From the NCBI GenBank assembly GCA_029983695.1, contig JASBZB010000005.1, positions 62,001 through 126,000 on the forward strand: a DNA stretch of 64,000 nucleotides, given 5' to 3'. The DNA comes from Lutispora sp003527145. Its GTDB lineage: Bacteria > Bacillota > Clostridia > Lutisporales > Lutisporaceae. Below are positions 60,554 to 64,000 of this stretch, one piece after another (positions within the stretch are counted from its first letter, which is position 1; each line of letters opens with the position of its first letter). The position numbers were made by a program, and so were the translations under genes. The notes beneath the pieces are model-generated. The model did no database searches and was not told where the DNA came from. It was given only the letters and a program-made list of their open reading frames with translations.

Positions 60554-61729
60554 ATGCAGAAATTAGACGTTTTAAATGGCAATAAGGCTGCTGCCATTGG
60601 GGCATCGCTTGCAAGACCCGGAGTTATTGCAGCTTATCCTATTACACCGCAGACACCTGTCGTTGAATACTTGACAGAGTTTGCTGCAAACGGTGAAATC
60701 GATGCGGCTATGAGTGAAGTTGAATCAGAGCTTTCAGCTATGAGCGTAGTTACGGGAGCATCACTTGCAGGCTCAAGAACATTTACGGCTACTGCTTCTC
60801 AAGGTCTTGCCCTTATGTATGAGCCGTATTTCAGAGCCTCTACATTAAGACTTCCTATAGTTATGGCCATAGTTAACAGAGAAATGATTTCTCCTCAGAG
60901 TGTCTGGGGCGGACAGCAGGATTCTATGAGTGTAAGAGATGCAGGCTGGCTTCAGGTTTATGCTGAGGATAACCAGGAAATCCTTGACCTTATTGTTCAG
61001 GCATTTAAGATTGCCGAGGATAAGAGAGTCCTTCTTCCCATAAATATATGCTTTGACGGTTTTTATCTTTCGCATATGACAGAAAAGGTTTTTATTCCTG
61101 AGCAAGAGAAGGTTGATGGATTTTTAGGCACATATAAGCCTGAGCATATTTTACTTGATCCTGAAAGGCCTATGGCTGTCGATCCTCTTACAAACGGTGA
61201 TCTTTTAATGGAATACAGATATAAACATTTAAAGGCACAGCAAAATGCCCTTAAGGTTATTGATGAGGTTGATAGAGCATATGGAGAATTGTTCGGGAGA
61301 ACATATGGCGGAGCAATTGAAGAATATAGAATGGAGGACGCCGAATACGCTATCGTAACAACAGGCTCTATGTCAGGTGCAGCTAAAGAGGCTGTTGACC
61401 TCAAGCGAGCAGAGGGCATCAAGGCAGGCCTTGTAAGGATGAGAATGATAAGGCCATTTCCTAAAGCCAGAGTTTGCAAGGCATTGGCTAGAGTCAGATC
61501 CTTTGGCGTTGTTGACAAGAACGTATCCTTTGGATGGGATACAGGTATTGTTTACCAGGAGATTAAATCAGCTCTTTATGAGGGTGACAATCATGTTCCT
61601 TCCGTTCCTATTATCGGAGGACTTGGAGGAGAGGACATCTCCATTAAAATGATGCTGGATTCAATCGATGCTATTGTTAGAGCAGCAGAAGAGAAAAAGA
61701 ATAGGGAAACTATCTGGCTGATGGTATAA
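60554..61729 (+). CDS. 2-oxoacid:ferredoxin oxidoreductase, alpha subunit
   Basis: The alpha subunit of the PorA/PFOR type (391 residues) has GNKAAAIGASLARPGVIAAYPITPQTP at the N-terminus, including the conserved YPITP. SRTFTATASQGLALMYE near 70-90 follows, and VTTGSMSGAAKEAVDL marks the transketolase C-terminal domain near 270. It begins directly after the delta-subunit stop. The sequence resembles pyruvate-type enzymes, but 2-oxobutyrate or a ureido-oxoacid cannot be excluded. Located within the BMC operon. Confidence 0.95.
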   Translation: MQKLDVLNGNKAAAIGASLARPGVIAAYPITPQTPVVEYLTEFAANGEIDAAMSEVESELSAMSVVTGASLAGSRTFTATASQGLALMYEPYFRASTLRLPIVMAIVNREMISPQSVWGGQQDSMSVRDAGWLQVYAEDNQEILDLIVQAFKIAEDKRVLLPINICFDGFYLSHMTEKVFIPEQEKVDGFLGTYKPEHILLDPERPMAVDPLTNGDLLMEYRYKHLKAQQNALKVIDEVDRAYGELFGRTYGGAIEEYRMEDAEYAIVTTGSMSGAAKEAVDLKRAEGIKAGLVRMRMIRPFPKARVCKALARVRSFGVVDKNVSFGWDTGIVYQEIKSALYEGDNHVPSVPIIGGLGGEDISIKMMLDSIDAIVRAAEEKKNRETIWLMV

Positions 61730-61747
61730 GAGGGGTAGGTGCAGAGA

Positions 61748-62653
61748 ATGAATTTAATAGATAAATTAGCCGCAATGGAGGATATGGTTTCACCGGGTAT
61801 ATCTGCCTGTGTAGGATGTAATGTTGAGTTAACATTAAGAACATGTATGAAGGTTTTGGGGCCAAACACAATTTATGCTGTACCGCCGGGATGTATGGGC
61901 GGCGTTGGTGTTGTAGGCTGGGATAAGGAATCAGGTTCAAAGATCCCTGTGTTTTTCCCGCTTTTGGATAATGTAGCCTCTATGCTTACAGGCATTAAGA
62001 TGCATTATGATAGAATTGGCAGAAAGGTTAATGTTGTTGCTTTTGCAGGTGATGGCGCAACAACTGATGCAGGTATGCAGTGCCTTTCAGGTGCGGCAGA
62101 AAGAGGAGATAAACTAATTTATATATGCTATGACAACGAAGGCTATATGAACACAGGTTATCAACGAAGCAGTGCTACAACAAAATATTCATGGACAACA
62201 ACAACTCCTGTAAGTGATAAAGGCAGAGGCGGAAAGAGACAGCACAAGAAGGATTTTCCCATGGTTATGGCTATGCATGACATTCCGTATATGGCAACAT
62301 GCTCACCGGCTTTTATTCCTGATATGGTTGCTAAGCTTGAAAAGGCCATAGAGGCTTCCCAAAGAGGTCTTGCATATATTCATGTGTATAATCCATGTCT
62401 TACTGGATGGGGAATTAAACCAGATACAAGTATTGAGGTTTCAAGACTTGCTGTTGAAACTAATTTTTTCCCGCTTTATGAGGTTATAGATGGCAAATTT
62501 TTTATTAATAAGGAATACAAGGAACCTAAGCCTGTTAAGGAATATCTTAAGCATATGAAGAAGTTCAAGCATTTGAACGATGATGAAATCGAGGAAATTC
62601 AGAAATTGGCAGACAAAAAGTGGCACAGGCTTAAACAGCTGGTTACTTTATAA
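61748..62653 (+). CDS. 2-oxoacid:ferredoxin oxidoreductase, beta subunit (TPP)
   Basis: The beta subunit binds thiamine diphosphate and a proximal [4Fe-4S]. CVGCN near 22-26 and the single later Cys in CMGG supply cluster ligands in the expected spacing. The TPP motif is GDGATTDAG...YDNEGYMNTG near 100-137. RSSATTKYSWTTTTPVS near 140 is the usual loop. ATG at 61748 follows TAGGTG by six bases; the GTG at 61739 is alternative. It completes the enzyme and precedes the ADP-forming acyl-CoA synthetase gene by 18 bases. Confidence 0.95.
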   Translation: MNLIDKLAAMEDMVSPGISACVGCNVELTLRTCMKVLGPNTIYAVPPGCMGGVGVVGWDKESGSKIPVFFPLLDNVASMLTGIKMHYDRIGRKVNVVAFAGDGATTDAGMQCLSGAAERGDKLIYICYDNEGYMNTGYQRSSATTKYSWTTTTPVSDKGRGGKRQHKKDFPMVMAMHDIPYMATCSPAFIPDMVAKLEKAIEASQRGLAYIHVYNPCLTGWGIKPDTSIEVSRLAVETNFFPLYEVIDGKFFINKEYKEPKPVKEYLKHMKKFKHLNDDEIEEIQKLADKKWHRLKQLVTL

Positions 62654-62671
62654 GAAAGGATAAGCTGAATA

Positions 62672-64000
62672 ATGAGTAATAATTTGGATGCTTTATTTAA
62701 TCCCCGGAATATCGCGGTGGTTGGAGCGAGCTCTAACCCTCTCAAAGCGGGATATATAATACTTGATAATTTATTAAGCATTGGTTATCCGAAGAAAATA
62801 TTTCCTATCAATGTTTCTGAAAAGGAAATATTGGGAATTAAATGCTATAAAAAGCTTTCAGAGGTAGAGGGAAAGGTTGAATTGGTTATTCTTATTACTC
62901 CTTCAGAAGTAATTTTTGACATTATGGCTGATTTGGAGATAAGAATGAAAAAGAAAAATGATGTTAAGGTTATCGTTTGTGCGGCAGCAAACTATGGAGA
63001 AACTAAGACTCCTGAAGGTATAAGAAGACAGGATTGCCTTATAAATACAGCAAAACGTTACGGCATACGTGTCGTGGGGCCTAATTGTATTGGTATTATC
63101 GACAATATTAATCGAGTTGACACAACATTTGTTGAGACTCTTTTGCCGAAGGAAAGCAGAGGTAAAAAGGGCGGAATAAGCTTCATTTCTCAAAGCGGCG
63201 CCCTAGCTGCCTCAATCCTTATGATGGGTGCTTCACAACCTGCACCTATTTCAATGAATAAGTTTATTTCAATAGGTAATATGGCTGATGTTGACTTCAT
63301 AGATCTTCTTGAATATTTCGAGCAGGATGAAGATACAAAGGTTATAGGTATGTACATGGAGGGTTATCCTGATGGAAGAAAGCTTATTGATACTCTTGCA
63401 AGAATAGCCAAGAAAAAGCCTATTATTGTTCTAAAAGTAGGCAGAAGCGAAATCGGTGCTAAGGCGGCTAATTCTCATACAGGCTCATTAGCTGGTGCGG
63501 ATGCGGTTTATGAGGCAGCTTTTCGTCAATACGGGATCATAAGAGTATATACAATAGAGGAAATGATGGATACACTGCAATCCCTTGATAGCGGAATTCT
63601 TCCTAAGGGCAATAATGTGTTTATTCTTACACAGGCAGGGGGGCCCGGTATTTATTGTACCGATGCCTATATGGACGAAAAGATATTAAAGCTCCCGGTG
63701 GTAGAGGAAAAGACAAAAAAGAAATTAACAGAAATTCTTCCGGATATGGCTAATGTCTGCTCACCGGAAGGCTATGCGGATATTACAGCGGCGGCTAATG
63801 TATATCATCATGTTGAGAGTCTTCGTACGGTTATGGATGATGACGGCGTTGACAGTGTTATATTTATAACTGTCGTGCCAACATTTCTTCCAAGGAAGGA
63901 ACTGGCGGAAGGGCTTGTCAAGCTTTTGAAGAATGAGGGTTATGCGAAGAAAAAACCGGTTTATATTTGTATTATGGCGGGGAATTATGTTTGGGAGTGC
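62672..64000 (+). CDS. ADP-forming acyl-CoA synthetase (acetate--CoA ligase type), incomplete at the window end
   Basis: NDP-forming acyl-CoA synthetases convert acyl-CoA, ADP and phosphate to acid, CoA and ATP. The visible 443 residues contain the CoA-binding domain (NIAVVGASSNPLKAGYIILDNL, VVGPNCIGIID near 134) and the ligase domain (ISFISQSGALAAS near 169). The phospho-His is H269 in NSHTGSLAGADAV. The C-terminal ATP-grasp half, if fused as in typical 700-residue members, lies beyond 64000. Placed right after the oxidoreductase genes, it would harvest ATP from the acyl-CoA made by them. Confidence 0.93.
   Translation, partial: MSNNLDALFNPRNIAVVGASSNPLKAGYIILDNLLSIGYPKKIFPINVSEKEILGIKCYKKLSEVEGKVELVILITPSEVIFDIMADLEIRMKKKNDVKVIVCAAANYGETKTPEGIRRQDCLINTAKRYGIRVVGPNCIGIIDNINRVDTTFVETLLPKESRGKKGGISFISQSGALAASILMMGASQPAPISMNKFISIGNMADVDFIDLLEYFEQDEDTKVIGMYMEGYPDGRKLIDTLARIAKKKPIIVLKVGRSEIGAKAANSHTGSLAGADAVYEAAFRQYGIIRVYTIEEMMDTLQSLDSGILPKGNNVFILTQAGGPGIYCTDAYMDEKILKLPVVEEKTKKKLTEILPDMANVCSPEGYADITAAANVYHHVESLRTVMDDDGVDSVIFITVVPTFLPRKELAEGLVKLLKNEGYAKKKPVYICIMAGNYVWEC

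Noticed and set aside
1..64000. tRNA, rRNA, CRISPR array, transposase or replication origin
   Set aside because: None was recognised on either strand; no cloverleaf, repeat-spacer pattern or DDE-type transposase frame was seen.

Overview
The window looks like chromosome of an anaerobic, endospore-forming member of the Clostridia. It is AT-rich with strong purine-rich ribosome binding sites. It carries a gerA-type spore germination operon, the [FeFe]-hydrogenase maturation GTPase HydF with its TM1266-type partner, many ABC exporters, and ferredoxin-linked 2-oxoacid oxidoreductase genes. No tRNA, rRNA, CRISPR array or complete insertion sequence was found. The species cannot be named from the sequence.

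Layout. 0-9 kb: an HD-GYP protein, D-serine dehydratase with a VanY-like carboxypeptidase, a decayed SsuBC/TauBC-type transporter, a PIG-L deacetylase, an acetyltransferase, and hydF with its regulator behind a structured leader. 9-15.6 kb: a patchwork accessory region with an Imm5-like immunity protein, an AbiEii-like remnant, a BlaI/BlaR1-like switch driving a TraX-family gene, further remnants, and an adaptive DNA-alkylation-repair operon. 15.9-25.4 kb: a RelA/SpoT-domain protein, a glycosyltransferase, a PHP protein, a relic of a molybdo-hydroxylase [2Fe-2S] subunit, a BaiN-type flavoprotein, and a TetR-controlled RND efflux pair. 25.4-29.4 kb: the germination operon.

29.7-47.8 kb is dominated by signalling and ABC transport: an orphan PAS histidine kinase, a GntR/ABC operon, an ABC-2 exporter with two permeases, a NarL-type two-component system and a cation-diffusion transporter, an FtsX-type system, and a heterodimeric ABC exporter. 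48-54 kb holds a DUF975 protein, a YbaK/ProX-type deacylase, acetyltransferases (one behind a riboswitch-like leader), a serine hydrolase and a MazF-type toxin-antitoxin pair with a long operator palindrome.

54.2-64 kb is the most interesting part. A Crp/Fnr-type regulator is divergent from a bacterial microcompartment (BMC) operon that runs off the right edge. Four shell genes (two BMC-H, one BMC-P, one BMC-T) are interleaved with a class V aminotransferase carrying an EutQ-like N-terminal module, a hydantoinase/allantoinase-type amidohydrolase with a helical N-terminal extension, a four-subunit 2-oxoacid:ferredoxin oxidoreductase, and an ADP-forming acyl-CoA synthetase. No aldehyde dehydrogenase, PduL or alcohol dehydrogenase is visible. 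The suggested pathway (inference) is cyclic amide or ureide, ring opening, amino donor, 2-oxoacid, acyl-CoA plus reduced ferredoxin, then acid plus ATP. A perfect 7-4-7 palindrome in the divergent promoter region is a candidate site for the regulator.
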